Below are positions 1 to 15,719 of a DNA stretch of 64,000 nt, in pieces (position 1 is the first letter of the stretch; each line of letters starts with the position of its first letter). The translations under genes and the position numbers were made by a program. The DNA comes from Cololabis saira (taxonomy: Eukaryota > Chordata > Actinopteri > Beloniformes > Belonidae), in assembly GCF_033807715.1 (NCBI RefSeq), contig NC_084596.1, positions 41,774,458 to 41,838,457 of the forward strand, given 5' to 3'. Under the pieces are notes generated by a model. It was not told where the DNA came from. It did not search any database and saw only the letters and a list, made by a program, of their open reading frames with translations.

Positions 1-65
1 AGGTGGATACTACATGACTCCGTGTGTTCTGGGTAAACCATCCTTACATTACATTTTATAATACT

Positions 66-827
66 CAGTACTCGACTTGTAAAAAAATAAATCAGGGGGG
101 ATGGTGGATTTTATCATATGGGGACAGATAATTTGTGCTGATTACAAATAATATAATATATTACAAATAATAGCAGTGACCAAAACACCTGCAGAAATAC
201 TGCAGGAATGACATAGCAGCAGTTAAATGCAGCCTTCTGTAAGCTTTAAATATCCACTGGGCTTACACCAAATACATCAAAACACTACAATAAAAAACAC
301 TTTTCTGAACTTATCAATATGACTCTGTCCTTCACAGGATAAGTAAAATGGATCACTGCAAAAACTCAAAATCTTAAAAATAATATTTGTCTTATTTCTA
401 GTTAAAACATATTTGTCTTATTTCTAGTTAAAACATTTTAGTAAAAAAAATCTCATTACACTTAACACAAGACTCATCACTGGAAAAAACAACAATTTTC
501 ACCTGTTTCAAGTAGATTTTCACTTGAAATAAGTAGAAAAATCTGCCAGTGGAACAAGATTTTTTTGCTTGTAATGAGAAGATAAATCTTGTCCCACTGG
601 CAGATTTTTCTACTTATTTCAAGTGAAAATTTACCTGAAATAGGTGAAAATTGTCACATTTTTCTGGTGTTATTTTTCTGGTGATGACTCTAAATGTTGA
701 AATAGCAGTAAAACCACATTCATTGATGGAAAGGGGGGATGTCAGTTTTACAGGGGGGATGATTTTTACCGTTTTTATTTCAGGGGGGGATGCCATCCCC
801 CCTCATCCCCCCTCAACTCCAGTACTG
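66..827. mobile_element. hAT-type non-autonomous transposon, CAGTACTCGA family, copy 1
   Basis: The ends are CAGTACTCGACTTG and its near-inverse CAACTCCAGTACTG. They are flanked by ATAATACT (58-65) and GTAATACT (828-835), a 7/8 match to an 8-bp target duplication. The second copy is at 51733-52460. Both carry GGGGGGATG-rich ends and, inside, the left part of the CACTGCAAAAAC repeat described at 1659. No transposase frame is present. The element lies upstream of the aldh9a1 exons, presumably in an intron. Confidence 0.8.
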
Positions 828-5044
<4,217 letters not shown>

Positions 5045-5300
5045 ACCACACCAGCGGAGGAATCCTCGGTTATAAAGCTGATCCATGGACCCAAACAGAC
5101 GTCTGGACTAACACGTCTGTCAGAACCAAAGACAAACCCTTCAAATGTTCCACATCAACACAAAACACGAGCCGCCATCCCCGGGGCCCAAGCCGTCCAT
5201 CCTCCAGTTAACTGTTCGGGAACTGAGAGGAAAATGTGAAGCAAACTGAAGCTACAGTAACCGTGCCAAATAGCAATAAAGTCATTTAGAAATATAACTT
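5045..5300 (+). promoter_or_regulatory. aldh9a1: aldh9a1 3' UTR with poly(A) signal
   Basis: Unique sequence follows the stop codon and carries AATAAA at 5275-5280, about 230 bases downstream. Cleavage is expected within roughly 20 bases of the signal. No other gene uses this stretch. Confidence 0.75.
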
Positions 5301-6142
5301 CTTTTTTTTTTTAATTGTCAGAGCCAGACTTGCATATCTAATGAATGATAAATGATCTAACAAATAATTTACTGAACTTTGATTGCTTTCACATAATTAT
5401 GTGTAAATGAGTTTCATGTTTTTAGACTTTCTTAGTAAATCTTAAATATACTTTATAGATTTCTACAAAAAACGTTTGCAACTGTTTCATTTATTGAACT
5501 TTACTTTACTTTCTTTTTCGTACATATTATAATCCAAACAAATGAAGCGATGATGTATAAATGAAGATGTGAAGATCTGAACCATGACAACAGCGTTATC
5601 TTACACATTTTGCAATCACTTAACCTGAAACACAACATGAATGGCATTTTTAAATGCCGAAACGCAAAGGGGTTTGTGAAGTTTTCGCTTTAGTTAAATT
5701 CTCCTCTTCGCCAGATTTTTGGCAGGTGCTTTTTTTCTGAGACAAAAAAAGAAGAAGAAACATAACTCACCAGTTTTCTTCTGCAGCCTGCACCTCTAAT
5801 CCCTCTGATAGTTCAACTGTGCTGTACCTTTACCAGCTGTCTTTTAGGCTTCTTGAACTGCGCAGACTCTGGTAGAGAAAAGTTAACGGTGTATATTTGA
5901 TGCCCAGTTGTTTTTTAGTAGACCTGCAGCAGCATGTAGACCTACCACCCTCAGAGGGAACATCCCCTTCAGGGTGCTTTTTTACCGAAGGATACTGTAA
6001 CAAGGTGTTTAATTCAATTATGACAAATTGAAATGTACAAAATGACTCTGTGTTACACTAAAGACACGATAAACATTGTACTGGGATTTCAGATATTTAC
6101 AGCAAATGAGACAACTACACTACAGGTAGCAAACTTCTCTAA

Positions 6143-7207
6143 GGCCCTGTCCCAATACTCCCCCCTAGCCCTACTTTTCATCCCTATCCCTAAATATGGG
6201 CACGTTCCCGTGACGGTAGTGGTGTCCCAATTCCTCTTTCCACCTAGGAGTAGTGGAGAAAACGAGTGTAGTGGCTATGAATCTGTCCCTACGGATGTAG
6301 GGATTTCGGATGCTGACTAGGTGAACTAGGGCCAGAAAAATTTCCCAGAATGCTTTTCGTCGTCATTTGCGGACTGAATCCAAAAAAAAAACATGGCGGA
6401 CATTTCTTATTTTTTAGTGAATAAAATCAATATTTTGAGTTAGTTTCTGCATAAAAATGAGTTTTGATTACATTTCTAGCGAGAAATATATGTTTTACTT
6501 TTATAATATTCACTCAGTGAATGTACATAATCACTCGCTTGCTCGTTGTTGCGAAGTCTTTTTCAAACCTCGACAGAATAAAGGCTGATTTATGGTTCCG
6601 CGTTACACCAACGCAGCTCTGCGTTGGTGTAACGCGGAACCATAAATCAGCTCCCGAGCCGGCAGGCTGTTTTGATCCCGAAATCTTCTGAGCCAATTTC
6701 TTAACAGGCGTAGCTGCAACTGTTAGATTTCATCTATTAAACCAACATTTATCTTCCTAAATGATTTATTTCAGCCAGCGGTAATTCTCCACAGAGCTGC
6801 AGGTTTCTCCCCGGCGATGACCCGGCGATCACGTCTGTACTCCGGCTGCTGCTGCCCCGGACCGGCGGCTCTTCTCATCTCCGAAAACATCGGGTCAAAT
6901 TTCTTAACAGGCATTATTTGGATAAACTGAGCCCAGGTTGGGGATCTTAACGGTTACTTTTACGCCTGAAAAAATATTAAAACTTAATAAAGTGGCATAT
7001 TAACAGCGCTGCATCTGAAATTAAAACAGCTTTTGGCTCTCAGCTTCCTGATTTTAGTGGTGGTGCTGAAAGTAGGAGTAGGGGGAGTATTGGGACAGGC
7101 CCCTGGGAAGATTTGAAGTACCCTAAAATCTGTGGCTTCTTTTTTAGGGGTAGTGGTAGTGAGGGAGGGCTAGTGGAAGAAAGTAGGGGGTGTATTGGGA
7201 TTGGGCC
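6143..7207. mobile_element. PIF/Harbinger-type non-autonomous element, TAA-flanked
   Basis: The ends GGCCCTGTCCCAATACTCCC and GTATTGGGATTGGGCC are inverted and flanked by TAA (6140-6142 and 7208-7210), the 3-bp target typical of PIF/Harbinger. Inner copies of the end sequence occur at 7081-7104. Its right end is 9 bases from the hormad1-like exon, inside the donor-side intron. A perfect hairpin (6584-6651) is embedded. No transposase frame. Confidence 0.8.
6584..6651. repeat. Perfect 33-bp inverted repeat with 2-base loop
   Basis: Arm GCTGATTTATGGTTCCGCGT plus 13 bases is followed by CT and its exact complement. Degenerate relatives with the same GATTTATGGTTCYG terminus are at about 26088-26120, 27763-27872, 50070-50190 and 61425-61530, so this is a mobile family with several arrangements. 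Confidence 0.8.
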
Positions 7208-7739
7208 TAAGTGTACCTTGATCAGTTTCTTCTCTGGAAATGCCCTCTTGTGCTCCTGCAAGCACTCTCCTTTCTGCAGTTTCTCCACCTGGCTTTGCTC
7301 CACTGACACCTGGACTTTCAGAGAGTGATAAGCTGTGTGAACCTCACCTACCCTGAAGTGCACGGGCGTTCCTTCAAACCACATGCTGTCAGACACCCCC
7401 TCCTTGAAGCCTGGCGGTTCGTAGTCTGCAGGAGTGACTTTGAAACAAGAGCAGGAAAAGACAAATTCATCACGCAACCGAAAACTGACACCAGATCCTC
7501 AGGTGAACCTGTGAGACACCAGGGGTAGCACTTTTAACAGTCATCGTAGTAGTACAGCCTCATGGTGAGGTAGACGTTCTGGGGAAGGGCATTAAAGGTT
7601 CTGCATGAGCAGGAAGAGCTTCCTGATGAGCAGGTCTGAGGCTCGCTTCCTGTCATCCAGTGTCACCTGCGTCTTCATGTCGTCGTTCCTGTGTTTTCAC
7701 TGAGGTTATATCAAATTCAACCCCCTCAAACATAATCTA

Positions 7740-8500
7740 TCCTATGTGCTTCCACATATCAGGTAGGATGATTGGACGGATGAAAATACCCCGTCAGATC
7801 CCAATGAAAAAAAATGAACTTGTATTATCATAGTAGATAAACATTCTATTCAAAATACAGATGCCAATAAACATGTAGATATGAACATTTAATATATGTA
7901 GATATATAGATGTATATTATGGATATATATGTTATATGCAAGTATGTATATGGATATATTGAGTTATATTATACGTATTTGTGTATCTATATCTCTATTA
8001 ATATATACTGATTTATAGTTATATGTAGATTTATAGTAGTTTTTAATGTATATAATTGGAGGTAAATATATGAACCAGCATGTATATATAGCATATCTAC
8101 TCTTATATAGTTATTCAAGTATATTGTTATACCATTGCTGTCTATTATGTAGTATTATAGTAAAGTAATGATAATGTAATACCATGCATTATATATTACT
8201 TCTATTAGTACATACATAGTACAATTTAATGCTGGGCTTTGTTTTCTTTTGTTTGCCTTGATCTGGACTATATTTATATATGCATATAAAGTATTATGTC
8301 ACTGTATTGAACAGTTATTGAAACTCGTCTTATATGTTAAGAATGTTTGTAATATCCAGGGGTAGGACTGGATAAGTGGTTACTTCATTCCTACGAGTCG
8401 AGCATGTTGGTGGATCTGTCAAACTAATATTATATGAAGTGCTGTACATGTATATTTGTCTGTTCGAAATAAATCTTCAAATCAAATAGTGTCCTTAATC
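7740..8500 (+). mobile_element. AT-rich non-LTR retrotransposon 3' end
   Basis: The stretch is rich in TATATGTAGATATA-like sequence and ends GTTCGAAATAAATCTTCAA followed by an A-rich tail, the typical 3' end of fish L1-like elements on the plus strand. No reverse transcriptase frame remains. It sits where 5' exons of the hormad1 relic would be expected. Confidence 0.45.
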
Positions 8501-8698
8501 ATAATTCTACATATAAGCTGCTTTTTTTTTTTTCATAATTTAAGTCATGTAGTCTCCTGCGGTTGTACCGTTTGAATAGCTGCCAATCTGGAGTACGGTA
8601 ATATGCGTCTTAATACGGAGCATGTGCTTTGATTTGTACCAGCAATTACACCCCTGTAAGTATGAAACAAATTCCTTCAGACAAGTATCTTTGTATTC

Positions 8699-9023
8699 TT
8701 TATTAAGGTGAAATAAATTCAGTTCAATGTTTAAAAAAGTGCAACATACAAAGCACAAAGACAAATCCTTTGTAACCACACTAAGGCATGACGGTTGACT
8801 GAACAGACCCCCAGCTTTGGTCAAGTAGTAAGTACAGGATATAATGCCACACCATTGAGCCATACTTTGATCAAAGGGCACCGTTCACGCTACAGAAAAT
8901 GTATCTCACTGTAACTACAAAAAAAAAAAAAGACAAATCTCACCCAACGGCTGACTGAAACATCACTGGAAATGTAATAGAAACATAATCTACAGCAGGC
9001 AGCAGACTATGGCCTTGAGTTTA
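8699..9023 (-). promoter_or_regulatory. prdx1: prdx1 3' UTR and poly(A) signal
   Basis: Downstream of the TAA the minus strand runs through unique sequence to AATAAA at 8704-8699, giving a 3' UTR of about 340 bases. Confidence 0.7.
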
Positions 9024-9639
9024 TTACTGCTTGGCGAAGAAATCTTTGCTCTTCTGGACGTCTGGCTTGATGGTGTCACTTCCTGGCTTCCACCCGGCTG
9101 GGCACACTGAAAAGAAAAGATAAGAGCTGCAATGAGTCCTGGACGGTTGATTTGCCAGTGTGATACACATGCATGAAGCCTGTGAGCGGACCCATTCTGG
9201 GTCTCCGTCCTGCACGTTGTAGATGTTTCTCTGCTTTAAAACACCTGATTCAAATGACGAGCAGGGACGTTTAAAACATGCAGGTCCGAGGTGAGGCAAT
9301 AAAGCCAATACAAATTTGAATAATGCAATTTAGTTACAAGTATGTTTTGGTCTTATAGCGTGAGAACAGAGCTTACGTCAGCAGGAGGTATCTCTCACGC
9401 TTTATGTTTATTTGTTTTATGTAAAGCACCTTGTGTTGCATTTTATGTATGAAAGGTGCTTTATAAATAAAGTTTGATTTGATATGAAAGTTTGATCTCA
9501 CCTTCTCCGTGCTTGTCGGTGAACTGAAAGGCTTGAACCAATCGCAGCGTCTCATCCACAGAGCGCCCAACTGGGAGGTCGTTGATGGTGATCTGTCTCA
9601 GGATGCCCTTGTCATCAATGATGAAGAGACCCCTTAAAT

Positions 9640-9673
<34 letters not shown>

Positions 9674-11216
9674 GGGGTTGAAGGTTTATAATGTTTTAAG
9701 ACCAGTCGCTGCCTGATCTGAAAATCAGTCAGCAAGAGACGAGGCTTGAAATCTCTCAAACATGATGTGGAAGCAATACCAGCAGTGGGCAATTGTAATA
9801 TTGTGCTAATTTTTAAAGGGCGTTTCTATGGAGATATACACAGAACTAGGCCTGTGTTGGGGGAGAGAAGGGAAAAAAAAAATTGATTTCCTAATTCTAA
9901 ATCGATTCTCATATTAATTCCTAAAAATCGATTCATATGTCTAAAGAGCGATTTATTTTTTTTCTTTTATTTATTTATGTATTTTTTTTTCATCATTACA
10001 TTACAACTTTTGGTTATTTTGTTTATCCCCAAAAAAGGAATGTTTTGTTGGCAAAAACTGGTGCCATGTTTTTGCCTTAAAATATGTTTAAAGGTATGAA
10101 AACATTAAAGTGTTAGGTTATAATTGCATAAATTGTCTATATTTCATTACTTTATATACTGTCTTGGGGTTACATTTGCAAAAAAATGCTAAAAACCAAA
10201 TGCTCAAAAATTAAAAACCACAATAGACCGAAAATGGAACAAATAAAAACGGGGTGTGGGAAAAAATAAAACCAATTTCATCCGTCTCCGTTTCCTCCCT
10301 GGATCTGTTTGGTAATTCTGACCCACATGATGTTTCTGTTTCAGTTCTATCAGCATTCTGGGAGCTGATTGGTCCTTACAGCATCATTAGCTGCAATACT
10401 TGCTGTTGAATTTCAATGTAATACTAGTATGTTGCATAACTACAGTCATATAATTCATGCAACAGCTCAAAAAACAGTTTTAATAACACTAACCCAAATC
10501 AAATCTTGATAGTCGAGTCTGAATCTTAAGAATCGGAATCGATTCTTGACATTTGAATCGATCCCCAGCCCTACACAGAACGTCTCCATATTATAAACCC
10601 ACCTGTAGGCGATGCCTTCGTCTTCCTTGAGGACGCCGTAATCTGTGGAGATGGTGCGCCGCGTGTCGGATACGAGCGGGATCTTCATGGCGCCCAGACC
10701 ACCCTGTTTACGTGGCGTGTTGGTCCTTTCAGAGCAGAGAAATACAAGTGTGAGGGTTGGATGAAAGCACATAATCGTGGTGGGCGTTTATGTCAGAGAG
10801 TTTAGAGCAAGTACCATGCCAAATGGGAGAAGTGGGAGTCGACAGAGGCTGCGATGACCTCACAGCCAATCTTCCTGAACTGATCCGCAGCGTCGCTGAA
10901 AGCAATGATCTCCGTTGGACACACAAATGTGAAGTCCAATGGGTAGAAGAAAAAGACCACGTACTTTCCTGTATCAAGAAAAAAAAAAAAAGTCAGTTAA
11001 TTTAGTCATTAATTATTATTTGAGATTGCAAATTAGCGTCTGTTTAATATCAAGTTTCCAAGAAAGGTTGAGCCATTGATGGTGGTAAATCTATACAGAC
11101 AAACACAAACCTTTGTAATCTGAAAGCTTCAGGTCCTTGAACTGTCCGTCTGGCATCACTGCTTTAGATGTGAAGTCTGGAGCCACTTTCCCAATCTGAG
11201 CCTTGCCTGCAGCCAT
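9024..11216 (-). CDS. prdx1: Peroxiredoxin 1, typical 2-Cys thioredoxin peroxidase (complete, 198 aa)
   Basis: Reduces hydrogen peroxide and alkyl hydroperoxides with thioredoxin as donor; cytosolic homodimer/decamer. Coding exons (minus strand): 11216-11111, 10968-10815, 10725-10603, 9632-9502 and 9106-9024; all phases fit, totalling 597 bases with the TAA. The start is the ATG of [15 protein letters not shown] at 11216, 7 bases after an acceptor. Peroxidatic Cys52 lies in FTFVCPTE, resolving Cys173 in EVCPAGW, and Cys71 is kept. The GGLG loop is at 95-98. Residue 83 is Ser (HFSHLAW), where mammalian PRDX1 has Cys83 at the dimer-dimer interface, and the C-terminal YF motif reads FF (194-195). 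Synteny with nasp and gpbp1l1 supports prdx1 rather than prdx2. Confidence 0.97.
9640..9678. repeat. (GA)n followed by a G run
   Basis: A GA-dinucleotide run of about 12 units passes directly into about 14 G. It starts only a few bases upstream of the acceptor of prdx1 exon 5 on the coding strand, where it forms a C-rich and CT-rich polypyrimidine tract. Confidence 0.85.
9847..10573. mobile_element. hAT-type element, TAGGCCTGTGTTG family, copy 1 (prdx1 intron)
   Basis: The ends TAGGCCTGTGTTG and GATCCCCAGCCCTA are inverted, with a perfect 8-bp duplication CACAGAAC (9839-9846 and 10574-10581). Family hallmarks are repeated ATCGATT blocks at both ends and a conserved centre (CATCCGTCTCCGTTTCCTCC). 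Other copies: 25923-27051, 29769-30464, 37171-38431 and 55935-56678. Confidence 0.9.
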
Positions 11217-11223
11217 CTTCAGT

Positions 11224-12743
11224 CTGACAGGAGGAAACACACGTACAAATCTCTTAAACGCACAGCAATCAGTGTGTGTGTAGGTGTGTCTGTGTGAATG
11301 AAAGAAAACACGTCTTCAAAGAACTCACATCCACCCCCAGGTGAGTTCTTGTCCAGTCAGGTCTCAAAATAGTCATACATCTATCATATTTGTACCGTTG
11401 TTGCAATTTTAGTTCAAGTGTAACCATTTTAATTTTTTTTCATGATTTTAAGAAGTATTTTAGATACCTTTATTGAGGGCATTAAAAAAAGAAAAAAAAA
11501 ATGTACAATAACAATATAATTATCAATATTTTTCCCCCCTTTTTTTATTTTTCATAACATTAATTAAACCAAAATAAATGAGAAAAAAAAGAAGTAATAA
11601 AAATAAAAAAAACAGCACACCCCTCTCCCCTTCCCTCCCTCATATGGTCAATAGATTACATCATTCAAAATCATTTAATATATGTCTATCAATACTGGAA
11701 CAAAAATGAATAATACATTAAATAATCAAGTCCTGCTTAAACACATTCATTAATATAGTAGATGATTCAGATCATTAGTCCAATAAAAGCAAAAAAAATC
11801 CAAAAAAGGTATAAAGGTAAATAAGGTCAAAGTCTAGTTTTTTTTCTAACGGAATACAGTATTTTTTCTGGAGTACTATATGATCCAAGTTCATTGATCC
11901 ACTAAGAAGTTATCTTGATGAATAAAATCTGAGAGAATAGTAAAATTACACAATCCAGGTTTACTCTCATCATCTTTAACAGAAAGGAGCAAATCAGATT
12001 TTAAAATTTGGAACATGTGAATGTTCAGGATAATTATATACACACACTTATGTAAAAGTATAAAGAGTTAAATGTTAAATCAAGTAATAGATGGATGCTT
12101 TTTTTGTGTACGGGACTTTTGAGTATTTATTAGGTTGTATAAGTGCCTAGATGATTATATAATGCAGTTGTTTGGAGTCACTTAAGTAAATCTTATTTTC
12201 CCTCCTGTAAAACCCTTCATAGGCGGAGCCGCCTGCAGGATCAAACCTCAGATTTCATTTATGCATACATAACTTCAACTGACATGAAACCCATGAAGTA
12301 TTTCCACTTCTTCTCTGCTCACAGCCGTTTCCCTAAATGCATAACTGGCACTGATTTAACTCATTTTACACTCGATTCATTCAGCATTTCACTCGCTTTC
12401 AGCGAACATGTCGACATTTTACAGATTTTTTTTTTCCTCCTCTTTTTTTTTTTAAATAGGCTCTATTTTTTTTCTCTCACCGGAAACAAAAGAAACAATT
12501 GCTTTAAAACTCCCCCTCCGCTTGCTTTGCTTTATTTTTGTAATTTTCTTTTAAATGGACTCATGTAACAATTTCAGAAAGAAAAAGGGAAAGAAAAAAG
12601 GAGACACTTGTTGAACTGAGACTCCCACATTTAACATCAAGGGATTAAAACTTCACGACGCATCTGCAGACTCACTTGAAGAAAGAAAAAGGTAACACAC
12701 GGATGCATAAATAGACTTAGTGCGTTTGTTGGTTAAAACTTAC
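11224..12743. other. prdx1 intron 1, AT-rich, no gene
   Basis: This 1.5 kb intron is A/T-rich with poly-A and poly-T runs. I see no open frame with recognisable protein and no clear transposon ends. A CTTTTTTT-rich tract lies at about 12420-12475. Confidence 0.6.
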
Positions 12744-12790
12744 CTCAATAGAGTCACAGTCTAGGTCCAGGGGGAGAAGGAAGAGCAAAA
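12744..12790 (-). other. prdx1: prdx1 non-coding exon 1 (5' UTR)
   Basis: On the minus strand the sequence ends ...TCTATTGAG followed by a perfect donor GTAAGT (12743-12738). The next acceptor, CCTGTCAG, is at 11224-11225, just before the ATG exon (starting at 11223). The 5' limit is inferred from the TATA box about 30 bases upstream and is approximate. Confidence 0.7.
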
Positions 12791-12815
12791 ACTCACTGAC
12801 GACGCGCCACGACGG

Positions 12816-12823
12816 TATTTATA
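12816..12823 (-). promoter_or_regulatory. prdx1: TATA box of prdx1
   Basis: TATAAATA on the minus strand lies inside the palindrome GGTATAAATACC, about 30 bases upstream of the presumed start of exon 1. Confidence 0.7.
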
Positions 12824-12828
12824 CCGGA

Positions 12829-12884
12829 CCAACTCTCGCGATGACTCACCAGAGAACGTGACTACTCCGCAGCATGACTTTGCA
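12829..12884 (-). promoter_or_regulatory. prdx1: Antioxidant response element and AP-1-like site of prdx1
   Basis: ATGACTTTGCA at 12874-12884 (plus strand) fits the Nrf2/Maf antioxidant response element RTGAYnnnGC exactly. TGACTCA (AP-1/Maf half-site) is at about 12842-12848, next to TCTCGCGA. All lie within 65 bases upstream of the TATA box, fitting the known Nrf2 control of PRDX1 in mammals. Binding here is an inference. Confidence 0.6.
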
Positions 12885-13493
12885 GTTTCTTATCACATTT
12901 ATGGAAATAACTATTGATGAACCACAGAGCAAATTGCCAACGTTTTTAGGAAGATACAATAATAAACAATAAAAAGCCACTAAAATGTATTATTTTTGGT
13001 TTGTTTGTTTTATTTCTGAATTCATGCTCAAAGCTGAAGTTCATAAAACTTTGAACCCTGATGGGTTCAAAGTCATTATGCTTGCTCAAATGACTCAGCG
13101 TTTTTTTCAGGGATTCAAGTCAGAGTTTCAAGTCATCATGAGAAAACATAAAATAAGACCATTATTTAAAGACAATGTTTGTCTTTAAATAGCCACTCTG
13201 ACACTTAAAACATTTTATAGTCTTCCAGTGAGTGGGTGTGTAATTATGATGTTCCAGTTTACTAATCCTACGTTTACCATAAGCTGCTTCTTGACACTTC
13301 CTCATATTTTCCAGGATCTTATTACAACATTGTGTACTTATCCAGTTGGCTACAAAAGGCCCTTTCTTTCTCATTTCCTCCTTCCTCCCCACTTGTTTAA
13401 GTCCAGAGAACAGCATATCATTGTAAAGCACGTTGTTGTTAAATGGTGCTATAGAAATAAACTTGCCTGCATGGCCTTACCTATTGTCTACAC

Positions 13494-14050
13494 CAGGGAT
13501 ATTCAACTAGATTGGGCCGGGGGCCACATCTGCAAAAGGACTGTATGGAGAGGGCTGCACAATTTGAAAATGTGGGGGTTTTCAAAATGTATTTTGCACT
13601 CAAAGACGAAGACAAATATAATACATTTGTATTATACATTTGAATATATCTAGTTTACATATGAATTATGTATTAATTGTCTCCAGATTTAGTAATTGTG
13701 AATGTTAAATATAATATTCAGATAAAGAAATATTATTTTGAATGCAAGTTCATTTTGAAACCATGCATTGTGCAAACTTAATGAAATTGATATTGACCTA
13801 CTTTTAATAAAACATGCCATAATGACAAAGCACCACTTTCCACCAAGATTTCCTTATTTGAATATTATATTAAGCATTGAGCACAACCATTTTAGTCCAT
13901 AGTAGCCAGTTATAAAAATATTATTAAAAAAAAAAACATTTTTTTTTTTTTTTTCAACAAACACCCCCTTTTTTGACATATGACCAGGGGCCACATAAAA
14001 GCTCCTGGCGGGCCGCATGTGGCCCGCGGACCACCAATTGAATATCCCTG
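13494..14050. mobile_element. hAT-type element with CAGGGATATTCAA ends
   Basis: CAGGGATATTCAACTAGATT and CCAATTGAATATCCCTG are inverted termini, flanked by a perfect 8-bp duplication GTCTACAC (13486-13493 and 14051-14058). The GGGCCGCATGTGGCCCGCGG motif near the right end is typical of Charlie-like hAT elements. No transposase frame. Confidence 0.88.
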
Positions 14051-14229
14051 GTCTACACATTTTAAGTATGAAAGCAGTTTTTATGGTTATTGCATAAGGA
14101 AGTTACACTGGCATTTCGCTTTCAGTTCAGTGTCATATACAGTTCGTAGTAATGTGTCATACATAAAGAAATGTGAACAGCACATGACACTTAAAAGTGT
14201 GTGTGTCGTTTCCTGATTCATTTACTGTT

Positions 14230-14790
14230 ATTCACTGATTCAGTACAGAGGTGGCCCACCCTCTTCAATGAAAAGGTTTATGGTTTATGAGACGGGTGTG
14301 GAAATGGTACAATCCTACAAATACCTGGGCCTTCAACGTCACAATAAGCTCTTCAAGTACTGAGCTGCTTCACAAGACGGGTCCACTCTTCTCTCTGCAA
14401 ACACTCAAGTTCTTCAACGCATGCAGCAAAATGTTCCAGACGTTTTGTCAGTCTGTTGTTGCATGCGCCCTCAGTTACCATGCTTGGGGAGCAGGATTCA
14501 CGTAAAATACGCCAACAGACTGAACAAAGTCATCAAAAAAGTGGAGTGTGTCGTTGGCTAAGAGCTTGGAAACCTGGAGGAGGTGATCAGGGACAGAGTG
14601 CTGACATAAGTGCTTGCAATCACCAACGATTTCTCCCTTTCGGGAAACAGCAGACAATTTCAAGCGCTGCATCATTCACTCCTGATGACCAAAAGAACGA
14701 TAGAGGAAATCATTTTTAATTGGTGCCATCAGACTTAATAACTTATTCGATCTTACTAGATCGAAGCTATCACTGACAAGTAAGACTGAA
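14230..14790 (+). mobile_element. Decayed non-LTR retrotransposon ORF2 C-terminus
   Basis: Broken frames read VQSYKYLGLQ, then YANRLNKVIKKVECVVG and EEVIRDRVL, the order found at the C-terminal end of L2/CR1-like reverse-transcriptase proteins (YKYLG motif, then a re-annealing region). Several stops and frameshifts make it inactive. Confidence 0.6.
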
Positions 14791-14857
14791 ACCAGATAGA
14801 GCAACTATTTGCACATTGTACATTGCACCAAACCCTAACTATATATATGTGCTAAAC

Positions 14858-15704
<847 letters not shown>

Positions 15705-15719
15705 GGTGACATCGACACC

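Larger units (their letters stand above)
5834..7688 (-). pseudogene. hormad1: hormad1 relic (meiotic HORMA-domain protein), two exons and a possible third
   Basis: HORMAD1 coats unsynapsed chromosome axes in meiosis. Exon 7539-7688 (minus strand) reads LDDRKRASDLLIRKLFLLMQ then NL, hits a TAA, and continues in another frame as NALPQNVYLTMRLYYYDD: one extra base breaks the HORMA domain. Exon 7217-7437 is open for 73 codons, beginning TPADYEPPGFKEGVSD and containing FEGTPVHFRVGEVHTAYHSL, very close to the end of the HORMAD1 HORMA domain. It keeps a CAAAG acceptor and an AAG|GTACAC donor. The donor beside the first exon is poor (GTTAAA). A 35-base piece at 5834-5868 (ESAQFKKPKRQL) with AG and GT at its sides could be a late exon, but this is weak. 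No 5' exons lie between 7689 and prdx1, so the gene is truncated as well as frameshifted. A sequencing error at the frameshift is possible but would not restore the missing half. Confidence 0.78.
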
